A DNA stretch of 64,000 nt from Lenzites betulinus. Lineage: Eukaryota; Basidiomycota; Agaricomycetes; Polyporales; Polyporaceae. Both the position numbers and the translations under genes were made by a program. The stretch spans positions 806,001 to 870,000 of the forward strand of contig JABYQU010000009.1 in NCBI GenBank assembly GCA_022264855.1. The letters are read 5' to 3'. The notes below the pieces were generated by a model that worked only from the letters and a program-made list of their open reading frames with translations, had not been told where the DNA came from and searched no databases. This document shows, in pieces, positions 1-10,127 of this stretch (positions within the stretch are counted from its first letter, which is position 1; each line of letters begins with the position of its first letter).

Positions 1-114
1 ACAAGCAAGACATGATCGAATATGAAGATGGTGATTACGAAGGGGGTATCTATAGCTCTAGAATATGGCATGATACGGTCTAGGGAATGTGGGCAAGGTT
101 CGGCGAGTCGCCGA

Positions 115-1346
115 TCAGTTTTGGGCGGGCTTCCTGGAGACAACGAGGTACATGGGTGTGAACAGCTGTGGAAGAAGGGATCCCGTCAACGTTGGGTGAG
201 CGTTGGTTTGACTATCAGAGACGAACCTTGTCCCGACCACTGCTGACGAGCGCGTCTGCAGCAATTTTAAGCGTCTCGCCGACCTCCCAGGTGCCCTTGG
301 GTACGACACCGAGCTTCTCGATGAACCAGAGCCCGTGATGTGTTACGAACTTGCCGCTGCTGCTCATCCGCCAAACGGTGAACATATCCCAGAGCGTCTG
401 TGCCTTGCTGATATCGCCCTCGAGGGGGTAGTACCACGGAATGGGGTCGGGGCGGTCCGCAAGGTCCTCTTCGTGCTCGATCTCGAAGCCCACGTTAACT
501 ATCGCTTGCCGCGCCTTCGCCAAATGCCGCATTTCCGGAATGCCATTTCCAATCTCGATCCCGTGCGCGACTTCCTTGTGTGCAGGGATGGAGGGATCCC
601 ACTTGTCGGTCATGCACCATTCATAGACACCGAACTGCAAAACCATGGCATGAGCGCAGTACACACATAAACACAATCACGACACGTACCACTCCTCCGG
701 GCTTGAGGACCTTCATGATCTCGCCATACACACCCTCCCATGATGGTGCGTGCACGGTGGCCTCGATGGCATAGACAGCGTCGAACGAGTTCGGGCCAAA
801 CTTTTCCTCGAGCTTCATGAAGTCGCCGATGGTGTACGTGATCTGGTCCTCGAGGCCAGCCTTCTTCGTGAGCGCGCGCGCGCGGCCGACCTGGTAGTCG
901 TTGTTGTTCAACCCGACGATCCGCACGTCCGCGAACTGCGCAATCTCGCGCGCGGGGCCGCCGATACCGCAACCGACGTCAAGGACGCGCATGCCAGGCT
1001 TGAGGTTCATCTTGAACGCGAGGTAGTGCTCGTGGCGGGCGAGGGCCTGGTAGAAGCTCTCGCCCTTGTAGTACCGCGAGAAGTGGAAGGAGGTGCCCCA
1101 GCCATACTCGTACAGGCCCGTCGCGCCGTCGTAGTAGCCTGCGTATGCCAGTTGAGACGCCAGCGCACAGGGGTAAGCAACGCGTCACGCACCGTTGATG
1201 ACGTCCGTGTAGTTCTCGAGACGGTTGTCTGTGTCCTGCGCGGCCTCTTTGCTCATGTCCTTCTGCCAGAAAGCCGTGTAGTTCTCAATACGCCTGCCAA
1301 CACGTCCGTCGGCGTGGGCGGTAGATTCGGTAGCGGAGGGCGACAT
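115..1346 (-). CDS. ERG6: Sterol 24-C-methyltransferase
   Basis: This enzyme transfers a methyl group from S-adenosylmethionine to C24 of the sterol side chain in ergosterol synthesis, probably at ER or lipid-droplet membranes. Exons on the minus strand are 1193..1346, 690..1138, 227..634 and 115..165, giving 353 residues, close to the usual fungal length. The family hallmark YEYGWG is at about residues 61-66. The SAM-binding motif [10 protein letters not shown] is at 103-112. An IEATVHAP stretch and a C-terminal [13 protein letters not shown] segment also fit the family. Introns are 54, 55 and 61 nt with GT-AG ends. The last exon is needed to restore the conserved C terminus, because reading through its intron hits an early stop. 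The start is the first ATG before the conserved [12 protein letters not shown] segment. The downstream PSD-like block begins about 300 bp beyond this start. Identification is secure; only the start is mildly uncertain. Confidence 0.95.
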
Positions 1347-2135
1347 TTTGACCTATGACTGATATTAGTCGCTGCTCCGGTAGTGCAAGAGAGTGGGCGT
1401 AACGCACAAGAGCGAAATCGGCGGCAGCGAAGAGGAGGAAGGGGGGAAGGAGCGTGGGTGTAATGAGCGTGAGCGGTGGGTCGACTTTTATTCGAAGCGC
1501 GCACGCTCACGGACTGGCCACCGTAGGCGCCCAAAAGCACCGAACGACATTCGGTTTTTGCTCGCGAGCCAATCAGCGTATTTCATTTGCATCGCCACCA
1601 CGTGGAAGGCTTTCGCCGAGTGTCATCACAGATTAGTGAACGGCCCTGTCCCTCACCTCGTCGCGCCAGTCTCGCAGGAACATTGAGGACAATTAGCAGA
1701 CATGGCACGAGTTGAGCCAGGCTCGAATTCACGATTCGGAAAACATCATCGAAATTGAGTGATTCATCACGGCAGCGCGGTGATTCGGCCGCCGTAGATC
1801 CTTAAGTTCGCCCAGCTTAAACGCCTCTTCGCAGAAGAAATGAGGGCTGAGCGCTAGGAGGGTATCGGAGTCCAAACTGTAGTCATTGAATCTAGACAGT
1901 TAACCGTACATGATAGAAGCTCAGCCTTGAATAACGACCGGGAACACACGTCCGGGCCGTATCGTCGTATCGTACACTTCGAACGAGCGACCGGTCTCCA
2001 CGCGTCGCTTCCCAAGAATCAGTCACGGACACGTTCTCGCTTCGTGCAAATCTAAGGTCTAAATGCTACACATCACACATCAGCACAGTAAAGCAGCTAT
2101 GATAGAACATGAATAGTACGCACCGATGCAACGCT
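1347..2135. other. Intergenic: ERG6 upstream region and start of duplicated block
   Basis: This stretch holds the ERG6 upstream region and the 3' flank of the first PSD-like gene. From about 1640 onward it aligns by eye with 4850-5320, for example in a shared CATGATAGAAGCTCAGCCTT string. I see no gene in it. Confidence 0.5.
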
Positions 2136-3320
2136 TCACTTCTCCGAGAACGCGACCTGCTTCCCGAAGGCGTAGTGCACATCCCTCGCGGCAGTGAAGT
2201 TCACCTTCGCGTCACGCTGGAAGACCATGACGATGTCCGATCCGCCGAATTGAAAGTGCGAGATCTCCTGGCCCTTTTCGATGAATTTGCCGGGCTGCAC
2301 GCAGTCGTTGAGCACGACCGACGACACCTGCGCCATGCCGATCGGGAGCACCGCGACGAGCCCGAGGTGAGGGTTGTCGATGAGGATCAGCGCACGGGCC
2401 TGGATAAACTGGTACCCAGGGCGGTTGGGCGTTTTCAAGCTATCGTATGGGATGGGGGAGTCGAGGCGGCGGCGCATCCCGAGGTGCGGGCGCGAGGGCC
2501 CGTCGGGTGTCGTGTCCTGCACGACCTTGACCTCGAGGTAACAGAGGCCGGGGATGTTGCGCGCCTCGATGACGGTGCCAGAGACGGGCGCGTGCTGGCG
2601 GTGGTAGTCGTGGGGCCCGAGGAAGGAGTGGCAGAACTTGCCGCCCGCGAACGTCGGACCATAGTTCGTGCCGTTCTCCGGGTCGTCGAGCAGTTGGGCG
2701 ATGGCCCACGGGACACCCTTGACCGTGAACTCGCACGTGCCCTGGTCGTCGACGGGCCACCAGCCATCGAAGACGGCGTCGGCGGGCGAGACGATCACCT
2801 TGTCGTCTTTCTCGCCGTTGATCGGGCGGACTTCCGGCTTGATCTTGCGCGCGAAGAACTCGTTGAACGTCTTCCAGTCGACGCGGTCGTAGTCCCACAT
2901 GTGGTAGCTCTCGGTATTGCAGAACGTGTTGACGGACGCCTCGCTGATCGACTCCGGCGAGTCCATCCACTTGCCTATATCCTTCGCGTACCGGATGATC
3001 CACTCGGACAGCCAAGTGTACGGGGAAGCAGTGGAGGGATTGATGGGGCTCTGGTGCGCGGCGAGTGGGAACAAGTCGAGCACAAAGTAGAACATACAGA
3101 GCCGGTAATAGACGGCAGTTCCGTCGACATTCTCCGTCGGCACCCACTTCAACAGCCCCTCGTAGAAGTCGAGGTAGTCGGAGAGCGTCTTGATCCCCTC
3201 CTTCGCAAACTCAGGGATCCCGTAGCCTAGTGCCTTGTTCAATGACTCCTGGAAGTCCGCCTTAAATTCGGGGTTCCGGTAGAGGTAGTCGCGGAGCTCC
3301 TGAACGATATTGGAAGACAT
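2136..3320 (-). CDS. Phosphatidylserine decarboxylase-like protein, copy A
   Basis: This is a pyruvoyl-type decarboxylase of the PSD superfamily with the extra N-terminal PSDC-type domain (about residues 1-150). That architecture is shared by fungal PSD-like enzymes, including the tryptophan decarboxylase PsiD. Visible motifs are SPADAVFDG (178-186), DYHRQHAP (238-245) with the family histidines, and FGGSDIVMVF. In the last motif, Ser361 lies where PSD proteins cleave themselves to form the pyruvoyl group. No signal peptide or mitochondrial presequence is evident, so a soluble enzyme acting on a small amino acid substrate is as likely as a phospholipid enzyme. The coding exon is uninterrupted, 394 residues. 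I chose the ATG of MSSNIVQEL because it is conserved in copy B and lies just after an intron-like acceptor. An in-frame ATG 30 nt upstream is less likely. The true substrate cannot be read from sequence. Confidence 0.85.
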   Translation of the reverse strand: MSSNIVQELRDYLYRNPEFKADFQESLNKALGYGIPEFAKEGIKTLSDYLDFYEGLLKWVPTENVDGTAVYYRLCMFYFVLDLFPLAAHQSPINPSTASPYTWLSEWIIRYAKDIGKWMDSPESISEASVNTFCNTESYHMWDYDRVDWKTFNEFFARKIKPEVRPINGEKDDKVIVSPADAVFDGWWPVDDQGTCEFTVKGVPWAIAQLLDDPENGTNYGPTFAGGKFCHSFLGPHDYHRQHAPVSGTVIEARNIPGLCYLEVKVVQDTTPDGPSRPHLGMRRRLDSPIPYDSLKTPNRPGYQFIQARALILIDNPHLGLVAVLPIGMAQVSSVVLNDCVQPGKFIEKGQEISHFQFGGSDIVMVFQRDAKVNFTAARDVHYAFGKQVAFSEK

Positions 3321-5323
3321 CGCCGCTGCAGAAACGTTATATATTCTCATGAGCGTATGCCCCGATCACTAGCAGTACAAACATCAGCGTACCCTTGTGG
3401 TCTTTGTAGTGCTCTTTGTGGTGAGTCAAGAACGGTTGCGATTTGAAAAGAGACGAGGCGAGGGCTGTGATATTGCCATATGTGAGATGTGGGGTAGAGC
3501 GGCTGGGGAAAGAGGTGCGCACCTGGAGCGAGATTCTTTGTGTGAGGAGCTGGTGCATCACAGCCGGGGATGGATCCTTCTTATACCTTGTACTCGTTGT
3601 TCGAACGTGCCTCCAGTGATTCGATTATTCCCTCGCGTCGTATGCGGAGGATGAACGAGACGGCCGGGCTTGTTCTTGGTCATCGATCCGAGCACACTGA
3701 CAGCGCCATCGACAGCGAAGAGTGCGCATGGTATGCAATTTGCATGATTATGCCGAGGAGTTCCAAGGCTGGCGAGCTCTTTACGCCAGTTCGTGCTCGC
3801 TGGCCCGCGTGACATCCGCAGAGAAACAAACCCCGTTGGTGAGCCGAGTTGACCGGTCTAAGCGCCAGTAGGCCAGTATTCCATGAGCGTTTCACGTCAT
3901 CGTCCAGGATGAGTACACCTGTTTCGGGCTATGAACGTCCTATATCAGTCCACAATACACGTACGGAGGAGTTGGTGTATGGAAGAATTGCTTACAAGAC
4001 TGGACATAGTACAACGTACAACCTTGAGGCAGGGGGAAGGTGCGTCTGGAATACGTATCGCTGGCGTCGGACGTGCTGCGGTCTCCAAGCATGCGAGCCC
4101 CGGGCTCAAGCTTGCGGCGGGGGCGGAGTGTCTATCACATAAATATGAAGTGAGCAGCATCGAAGACGGCAGGGAGTATGCGCGAAAAGAGCGTGCCTCC
4201 CGACACTAACGCCGCACGAGGGGCAAAATGGACGCATCAGGTGGTATAACGAAGTTATCGACGGGCTGCCAGACGAGCCAGTTAAGCCTGCCTGTCATGT
4301 CCTGGTGCCAGGACGATAAGAAGGAAAATTTCCGCCGACTACTACTGTATGCTATATGAATGATTGCAATGACCCACGAACAAGTCGCGGTTCGTAAGCT
4401 GGTGTGCAGACATGAGACGCATCGACAAGGGGAATGAAGTTTTAGTGCAACGACGCTTACCTGTGTACTCAGCAGGCCTGGGTCCAAGTGTATGTTCTGA
4501 GCGTGTCAACTTGAAGTACTTGTGTACAGCCTCGAAGTTGATATTATTGCCGCGCGACCATGACGTGCAGCGTGCGCAAAGTACTGAACGCTTCGGCAAG
4601 CAAAATATTCCTGAATCAGTGATACACAGCTCCAGGAAGAGTCGGGACTAGGGTAACTCCAAAAGCTCAAGGACTGGGGGTAGTGGTGAGTATTTCAGAC
4701 GTCGATAGCCGAGTTAGATCCCGTGTTATAGTGGCGAGCAACATGTACAGACGTAGCGACATGGTGGTAAGTAATAAGACCGTTAACTATGAGCGCTGGC
4801 GCTCAGCCTATGTGTTTACCCTTAACCTTCTACTACGGTCCTTACAATAGCCCTGCCGGCTTCTTTAATCTACCTCGTTGCGCTAGTCTTGCAAAAATAC
4901 TCAGAACGAACAGCATATGACACGGGCGAAGCTAGACTTGAAGCTGGACTGGAGGAGTTATCGCAACATTGTCGAATTTGATTGATTCACGGTAGCCCTT
5001 AACTTTGGCCGTCGTAGATCCCTTCCCACTAAACACATCTTCGCAGACGGTGCTAAGAAGTGAGCACCAGAGTCCAAGTTGTAGTCATTGAATCAGAACA
5101 GTTGATCGTACATGATAGAAGCTCAGCCTTGAATCACGACCGCGAACACATGTACCGGCTGTATCGTACACTTCGAACAAGCGACCGGTCTCCACGCGTC
5201 GCTTCCCAAGAAATCAGTCACGAACACGTTCTCGCTTGGTGCAAATCTAAGGGACATAACTCACACATCAGCACAGTAAAGCAGCTATGATACAACATGG
5301 ATAGCACGCACCGATGCGACTCT
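3321..5323. other. Intergenic: leader and promoter of copy A, then 3' flank of copy B
   Basis: Holds the copy A leader, with a probable 5'UTR intron or introns between 3522 and 3326 and a TATA-like box at 3590-3595. It also holds the junction between duplication units (about 4620-4850) and the 3' flank of copy B. The short ORFs here are not conserved between units, and I recognise no further gene. Confidence 0.5.
3590..3595 (-). promoter_or_regulatory. TATA-like box of PSD-like copy A
   Basis: Minus-strand TATAAG, preserved at the equivalent place in copy B (6742-6747) although flanking bases have diverged. It is followed by a short upstream ATG and an intron-like GTGCGC donor. Conservation between copies is the main support. 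Confidence 0.45.
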
Positions 5324-7870
5324 TTACTTCTCCGAGACCGCGACCTGCTTCCCGAAGGCGTAGTGCACATCCCTCGTGGCAGTGAAGTTCACCTTCGCGT
5401 CGCGCTGGAAGACCATGACGATGTCCGAGCCGCCGAATTGGAAGTGCGAGATCTCCTGGCCCTTTTCGATGTATTTGTTGGGCTTCACGCAGTCGTTGAG
5501 CACGACCGACGACACCTGCGCCATGCCGATCGGGAGCACCGCGACGAGCCCGAGGTCGGGGTTGTCGATGAGGACCAGCGCGCGGGCCTGGATGAACTGG
5601 TACCCAGGGCGGTTGGGCGCATTCACGCTATCGTATGGGATGGGGGAGTCGAGGTGGCGGTGCATCCCGAGGTGCGGGCGCGAGGGCCCGTCGGGCGTCG
5701 TGTCCTTCACGACCTCGACCTCGAGGTAGCAGAGGCCGGGGATGACACGCGCCTCGACGACGGTGCCGCAGACGGGTGCGTGCTGGCGGTGGTAGTCGTT
5801 GGGCCCGAGGAAGGAGTGGCAGAACTTGCCGCCCGCGAACGTCGCGCCGTAGCTCGCGCCGTTCTCCGGGTCGTCGAGCAGCTGGGAGATAGCCCACGGG
5901 ACACCCTTGACAGTGAACTCGCACATGCCCTGGTTGTCGACGGGCCACCAGCCGTCGAAGACGGCGTCGGCGGGCGAGACGATCACCTTATTGTCCTTCT
6001 CGCCCTCGATCGGGCGGACCTCGGGTTTGATTTTGCGCGCGAAGAACTCGTTGAACGTCTTCCAGTCGACGCGGTCGTAGTCCCACATGTGGTAGTTTTC
6101 GGCTTTGTAGAACGATTTGATGGACTCATCGCTGATCGAATCCGGCGAGTCCATGAACTTCCCTAGTTCCCGCGCGTACCGGATGATCCAATCGGACAGC
6201 CAAGTGTAGGGAGGTGCAGTGGAGGGGTCGATGGGGCTCTGTCGTTTGGAGACCGGGAGCAAGTCGAGCACGAAGTAGAACATACAGAGCCGGATGTAGA
6301 CGGCGGTTCCGTCGAAGTTCTCCGTCGGCACCCACTTCAATAGCCCCTCGTAGAAGTCGAGGTAGTCGGAGAGTGTCTTAATCCCGTCGAACTCGGGAAG
6401 ATTGTAGCCTAAGGCCGTGTTCAACGAATCCTGGAAGTCCTCCTTGAATTGGTGGTTCTGTTCACGGTCAAGGTAGGCGCGGAGCTCCTGAACAATATTG
6501 GAAGACATGGCCACTGCGAAGATGGTATAGATCTTCATGAGCACACGCCCCAAGCAGTGTCCTCCTCAGCATACCTTTGGGGTGAGTCAAAAAATACTTG
6601 AGGTTTGAAAACGACGAGGTGAACACTGTGATACGGGATATATGAGATATGAGGGCGAGCGGTTGGGAGAGAGGTACGTACCTAGAGTGAAGTCCGTTCG
6701 GTGAGGAGGAGCTGGGGCATCGCAGTGGGGGACGGGTGGTTCTTATACCCTGCAGTTGCCGCGCAAATGTGCGCCCATCGATTCGCTCATACCCTCGCGC
6801 CATATGCGGAGGATGAACGAGACGGTCGGGTCTGTTCTGGGCTATAGATCCGAGCACACTGTCAGCGCCATAGACAGCGAAGAGTATGCATGGTATGCTC
6901 TTGTACATGATCATGTCGAAGGGTTCCAGGGCTGACGACCTCTTTACGTGTGCTCGCTGGCCCGCGTGACACCGTCCAAGGATACGAACCCCGTTATTGG
7001 ACGGAGTCGACTGGAGTATGCGTCAGTGTTCCACGAGCGTTCCACGTTATCGTCGAGGATAGGTAGACACGTTTCGGTGTATGAGCGTCCTATATTAGTC
7101 CGCGAGTTGAAGAATGGAAGATTTGCTCACAAGACTCCGTACTGACGAGAGCTCGAGTTCCTTTCAGCAGGAACAAGGTGATTCTGGGATGCGTAGCATA
7201 GCTTCCAGTGGCGTCGCGATGCTACCACTTCTGCGATCCCTCGGCATGTGGACACCAGGTTTATTTTGAGGCGGGGGTGAGGTGAACGACGTTGAAGGCG
7301 GTAAAGACTATGCACAAGAAGGACGGTCCTCGCTGCAAGGCCAATGACACAACCGTCCGGTGGTGTAGGGGAGTTTTTAGCAGGCTACCAGATCAGGTCC
7401 TGACTTCACATATAACGGTCTTGTTTTGAAGACATCGCCGTAGACCGACAGGACGCTCGAGGACCACCTAACGGATTTGGGCGAAGGTCATCGACGCTTC
7501 AAATCATGTGCACTTCTGTACGCCGCGACATGACCGGGACTAGTGGGTGTATTAGTATCTGCAGATCATACTAATGTGAGTGTCCGGGCCGCTGACGTCG
7601 CAGGGGCCAGTGTCATGAAAATTAAATCCTGTAGCACCGTGTTTCACTGAGATCACCATGAAAGGCCCTTGTTGCTGAGATGGACCGGTACGGATGCTAG
7701 GTCATGCTCGTCTCCCAGAGAGTTTGTGCCAGAGTTCATGGTCGTATCATCGTGGACGGAGGCAAATGATGGTGCCAATATTGCCCTATATTACCGCGCG
7801 GCCATGACGTATGCGATACTGAACGCTTCGGCAAGCGCCGGTGTGCAAAATATTGACATTCAGAGTCAAG
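4850..7870. repeat. Tandem duplication, unit 2 (PSD-like gene B and flanks)
   Basis: Second unit of the head-to-tail duplication, in the same orientation as unit 1. It carries PSD-like gene B with its own leader and TATA box. Similarity continues beyond the promoter to about 7870, so the duplicated segment includes complete upstream DNA and not the gene alone. Confidence 0.75.
5324..6508 (-). CDS. Phosphatidylserine decarboxylase-like protein, copy B
   Basis: Paralogue of the neighbouring copy A in a head-to-tail duplication, also 394 residues in one exon. It keeps the PSDC-type N-terminal region, SPADAVFDG, DYHRQHAP and the FGGSDIVMVF autoprocessing motif with its serine, so it should be catalytically competent. 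Differences from copy A concentrate in the N-terminal 160 residues, for example HQSPINPSTASPY against RQSPIDPSTAPPY, while the catalytic core is nearly identical. Both copies lack targeting signals I can see. The start is the conserved MSSNIVQEL methionine. The upstream in-frame ATGs fall in what looks like the 3' end of a leader intron. Retention of two intact copies suggests dosage or divergent expression. The substrate is unknown. Confidence 0.85.
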   Translation of the reverse strand: MSSNIVQELRAYLDREQNHQFKEDFQDSLNTALGYNLPEFDGIKTLSDYLDFYEGLLKWVPTENFDGTAVYIRLCMFYFVLDLLPVSKRQSPIDPSTAPPYTWLSDWIIRYARELGKFMDSPDSISDESIKSFYKAENYHMWDYDRVDWKTFNEFFARKIKPEVRPIEGEKDNKVIVSPADAVFDGWWPVDNQGMCEFTVKGVPWAISQLLDDPENGASYGATFAGGKFCHSFLGPNDYHRQHAPVCGTVVEARVIPGLCYLEVEVVKDTTPDGPSRPHLGMHRHLDSPIPYDSVNAPNRPGYQFIQARALVLIDNPDLGLVAVLPIGMAQVSSVVLNDCVKPNKYIEKGQEISHFQFGGSDIVMVFQRDAKVNFTATRDVHYAFGKQVAVSEK

Positions 7871-8547
7871 ATCACTTTGAAGTCGTAACGCCCGCGGCGC
7901 AGCGACAGAGGTCAAGATGTACAAGATGCAATGTCATATATCTACAGCTGTGAAGACTATGATACAAACAGAACGTGAAGGGAATACGGATACAGCAATG
8001 GTAACTAGTTACAACGAGGAACAGCAAGGCACGGCGACCATTTACACAACAGACATCAGGAAATACATACCAGCAGTCGGAGAACAATCAATCAAAAAAA
8101 AGTCAAGACAACGACAAGGAGCACAGAATGTCCGACCACGAACATACAAACCCAAGAAACAACGCCTCATCCCAATGCGCGTATGTCCCTCGCAGGGCAC
8201 CCAGGGCACCTCCTGCCCCTGCTCGTCTTGCGCAGGAGAAGGAGAGCCCCGGCCCCCGCAAGCGACGCACGCGCCCCTCCCGCACGCCAGCCGCATACCC
8301 GCCTCGTTCGTCCGTCGCGCGCCAAGGCGAGCGCGCAGCGCGTTGCGCACGCTGTGCGCTCAGTGCGGGCGCGCGACACGAGGGTGGGTGTGGGACTGGG
8401 GGACGCGACTCCGGAGTGCCTGTAATGCGGGTCGTATGTACGCCGAGTCAGCGAACACGTCCGCGGGCGATGTGGGCGTTGGGTTGCATGGGTGTGAGCG
8501 GGTGACGAAGGGGACACGCACCGGGTATCGCAACTTGGGTGCGCGAC
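6509..8547. other. Intergenic: copy B leader and end of duplicated block; 3' flank of C2H2 gene
   Basis: Contains the copy B leader, a TATA-like box at 6742-6747 and the rest of duplication unit 2 to about 7870. The remainder is the 3' flank of the minus-strand zinc-finger gene and is purine-rich on the plus strand near 8090-8160. A long plus-strand ORF (7917-8618) has no protein-like composition, and I treat it as chance. Confidence 0.45.
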
Positions 8548-9579
8548 CTACTGCTGCACCGGCGGCTTCCGTCGCGGCGAGCCACGGCTCGTGTGCTTGG
8601 ACTGATTGTGCCGCGTGAGGTCATGTTTTCGCTTGAATGCATGGGGGCAGCCGTTGACGTCGCAACGAAACGGCCGTTTGCCCTCGTGCACGTCCTTGAT
8701 ATGGACAGAGAGGTTGTGGCTGCGAGCGAAGGCTAGTGTTTGGGGACAGGTCACTTGAGATGATGATGATCGAGGCGACGAATGGTGAAACTTACTGAGC
8801 GGACATTTCTTGCATTTGTGCACAGGCGTCGTGTCTTGCGGACGTCTGCGCTTTGTCGGCCTTTCGTCCATGGGCTTGCAAATGGCGCCATCACTTGGCT
8901 CTCTCTTCCCCAAGGCGGACTGAGCAGAGAGAAGTGACGGAGGGTACATCCGCGACGGCGCGGGAGGAAGCTGTGTAGACAGTTCTGGGACATACAGGGA
9001 GAGGGAGCTCGACTGGGCCATCATCCCCGTTCTCCGACCATGGACTTCTGCAGCTCCAACACCACCCGAGGAGTGCTGAAGCTGCTGCCGCCAATGGCCA
9101 TCCGGGGAGATCAGGGATGTCGGCGAGTCGAAGGAGGAAACTTGCATGGATGCGTGCTCAAACGAGAACGCGAAGCCGTCCTGGGCGTCATTCGTGGGGG
9201 AGACTTGAGTGAGAGACTCGCTAGCCTCGTCGACAGTGGTATCAGACGTCAGGGAGAACGGTGTCGACCGCCGATCGTTGGAGGAGGCAGAAAGCGAGGA
9301 GGGGGAGGAAGCAGAGTGGAGTGCAGATACCCAGTCGATGGTGTCGAATACGAATGTATCGGAGGGCAAGGGGATGGGGATACACTCCCCGGGCCCGCTG
9401 TATGCGGCATCGAGGCACGCTTCGATATCGCGCTCAAACGACTCGGGCGGAGCCATGGCGATCTGGCCGTTGTACAGCTCCTCGAGGAGACTCTTTGTGT
9501 CTATCGTCGGGGAATAGATAGTATCACAGGGTTGTCGGAGATCGTGTTGGTCATTATCGAAGAAGCCGTCGCATTCCAT
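8548..9579 (-). CDS. C2H2 zinc-finger protein, probable transcription factor (cluster member 1)
   Basis: Two exons (8796..9579 and 8548..8732) encode 322 residues. The first 240 residues are acidic and Ser/Pro-rich, typical of an activation or disordered region. A basic patch (RPTKRRRPQDTT) precedes two C-terminal C2H2 fingers. Finger 1 runs from CKKC through HIKDVH and finger 2 from CDVNGC through HNQSKH. The 63-nt intron splits finger 1 just after its second cysteine. Removing it restores the finger, although it is in frame and the unspliced ORF stays open. The tail GSPRRKP is shared with the gene at 21458. A TATA box lies 134 bp upstream of the chosen ATG (MECDGFF); the longer upstream reading has no ATG. 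DNA targets are unknown. Confidence 0.85.
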   Translation of the reverse strand: MECDGFFDNDQHDLRQPCDTIYSPTIDTKSLLEELYNGQIAMAPPESFERDIEACLDAAYSGPGECIPIPLPSDTFVFDTIDWVSALHSASSPSSLSASSNDRRSTPFSLTSDTTVDEASESLTQVSPTNDAQDGFAFSFEHASMQVSSFDSPTSLISPDGHWRQQLQHSSGGVGAAEVHGRRTGMMAQSSSLSLYVPELSTQLPPAPSRMYPPSLLSAQSALGKREPSDGAICKPMDERPTKRRRPQDTTPVHKCKKCPLSKFHHSSPRSSSSQVTCPQTLAFARSHNLSVHIKDVHEGKRPFRCDVNGCPHAFKRKHDLTRHNQSKHTSRGSPRRKPPVQQ

Positions 9580-9712
9580 ATCTAGACTTGAGTAAATCAA
9601 GGGGGTGAGGCTACAGACGGGAAGTGGGGAGGAGAGTGAAGTGAGTTTTGAGTCGGCGTCGTGAGGGGAAGTGGGGAGGAGAGCGACGTGGGAGGGAGGC
9701 GGAGGGGCCACT

Positions 9713-9722
9713 GTATATATGC
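9713..9722 (-). promoter_or_regulatory. TATA box of C2H2 gene 1
   Basis: An ATATATAC-type box 134 bp before the chosen start codon. The spacing closely matches the TATA-to-ATG distance of the sugar transporter gene (134 bp) and is similar to the one-helix protein gene at 42003 (about 150 bp). Confidence 0.55.
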
Positions 9723-10097
9723 TGCAAGCCCAAACTCAATCATTGGCGTGCTGCAGCTAGCAGGCTTCTTTTTCGTTGAACTTCGCACATCCTCGACGCA
9801 CCGTCGGCATCCGCCGGGACAGGGCGGCCACGTTTACGGCCTGGGTATAAGTATAAACGTCCTTGTACATGAGAACTGAGTCTGAGGACTGAGTTAGAGG
9901 GCGGACGTTTGCTTCGCGCAGGTGGTCAGTTCAGCCCTGGGACCGGGAGTTACTCACCAGGGTGGATCAGGCCAAAGCCAGGTTATTGTACACAGCCGGC
10001 GCCCCATGATTGCATGACAACACACCTGACTTTGACTGTTATAGTTCCGCGTCGATATACTGGCGTACATAGGTGTGCCGATGCGATGTTGTGGGGC

Positions 10098-10127
10098 GAG
10101 TGAGTGAGTGAGTGAGTGAGTGAGTGA
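10098..10127. repeat. GAGT microsatellite, about seven units
   Basis: Uninterrupted run of the tetranucleotide GAGT in a non-coding region between two zinc-finger genes. Confidence 0.95.

Larger units (their letters stand above)
1640..4620. repeat. Tandem duplication, unit 1 (PSD-like gene A and flanks)
   Basis: Unit 1 matches unit 2 (about 4850-7870) in order along its whole length: 3' flank, coding region, leader with TATA box, and promoter-distal segments. One distal match is a diverged segment containing ACTGAACGCTTCGGCAAGC, near 4580 and again near 7815. Non-coding parts are diverged by many substitutions and small indels, so the duplication is not recent. Boundaries were judged by eye and are good to about 50 bp. 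Confidence 0.75.

Noticed and set aside
2109..3230. Long plus-strand ORF (373 codons) over PSD-like copy A
   Set aside because: Its composition (Asp, Val, Arg, Gly, Leu) is the antisense shadow of a GC-rich minus-strand gene, and the same shadow appears over copy B.
2136..6508. Psilocybin-type biosynthetic cluster
   Set aside because: Only PSD-like genes are present. ERG6 is a sterol enzyme, and no kinase, P450 or norbaeocystin-type methyltransferase is adjacent.
7917..8618. Plus-strand ORF of 233 codons
   Set aside because: Low-complexity composition from purine-rich 3' flank DNA and antisense of zinc-finger coding sequence; no family motif.
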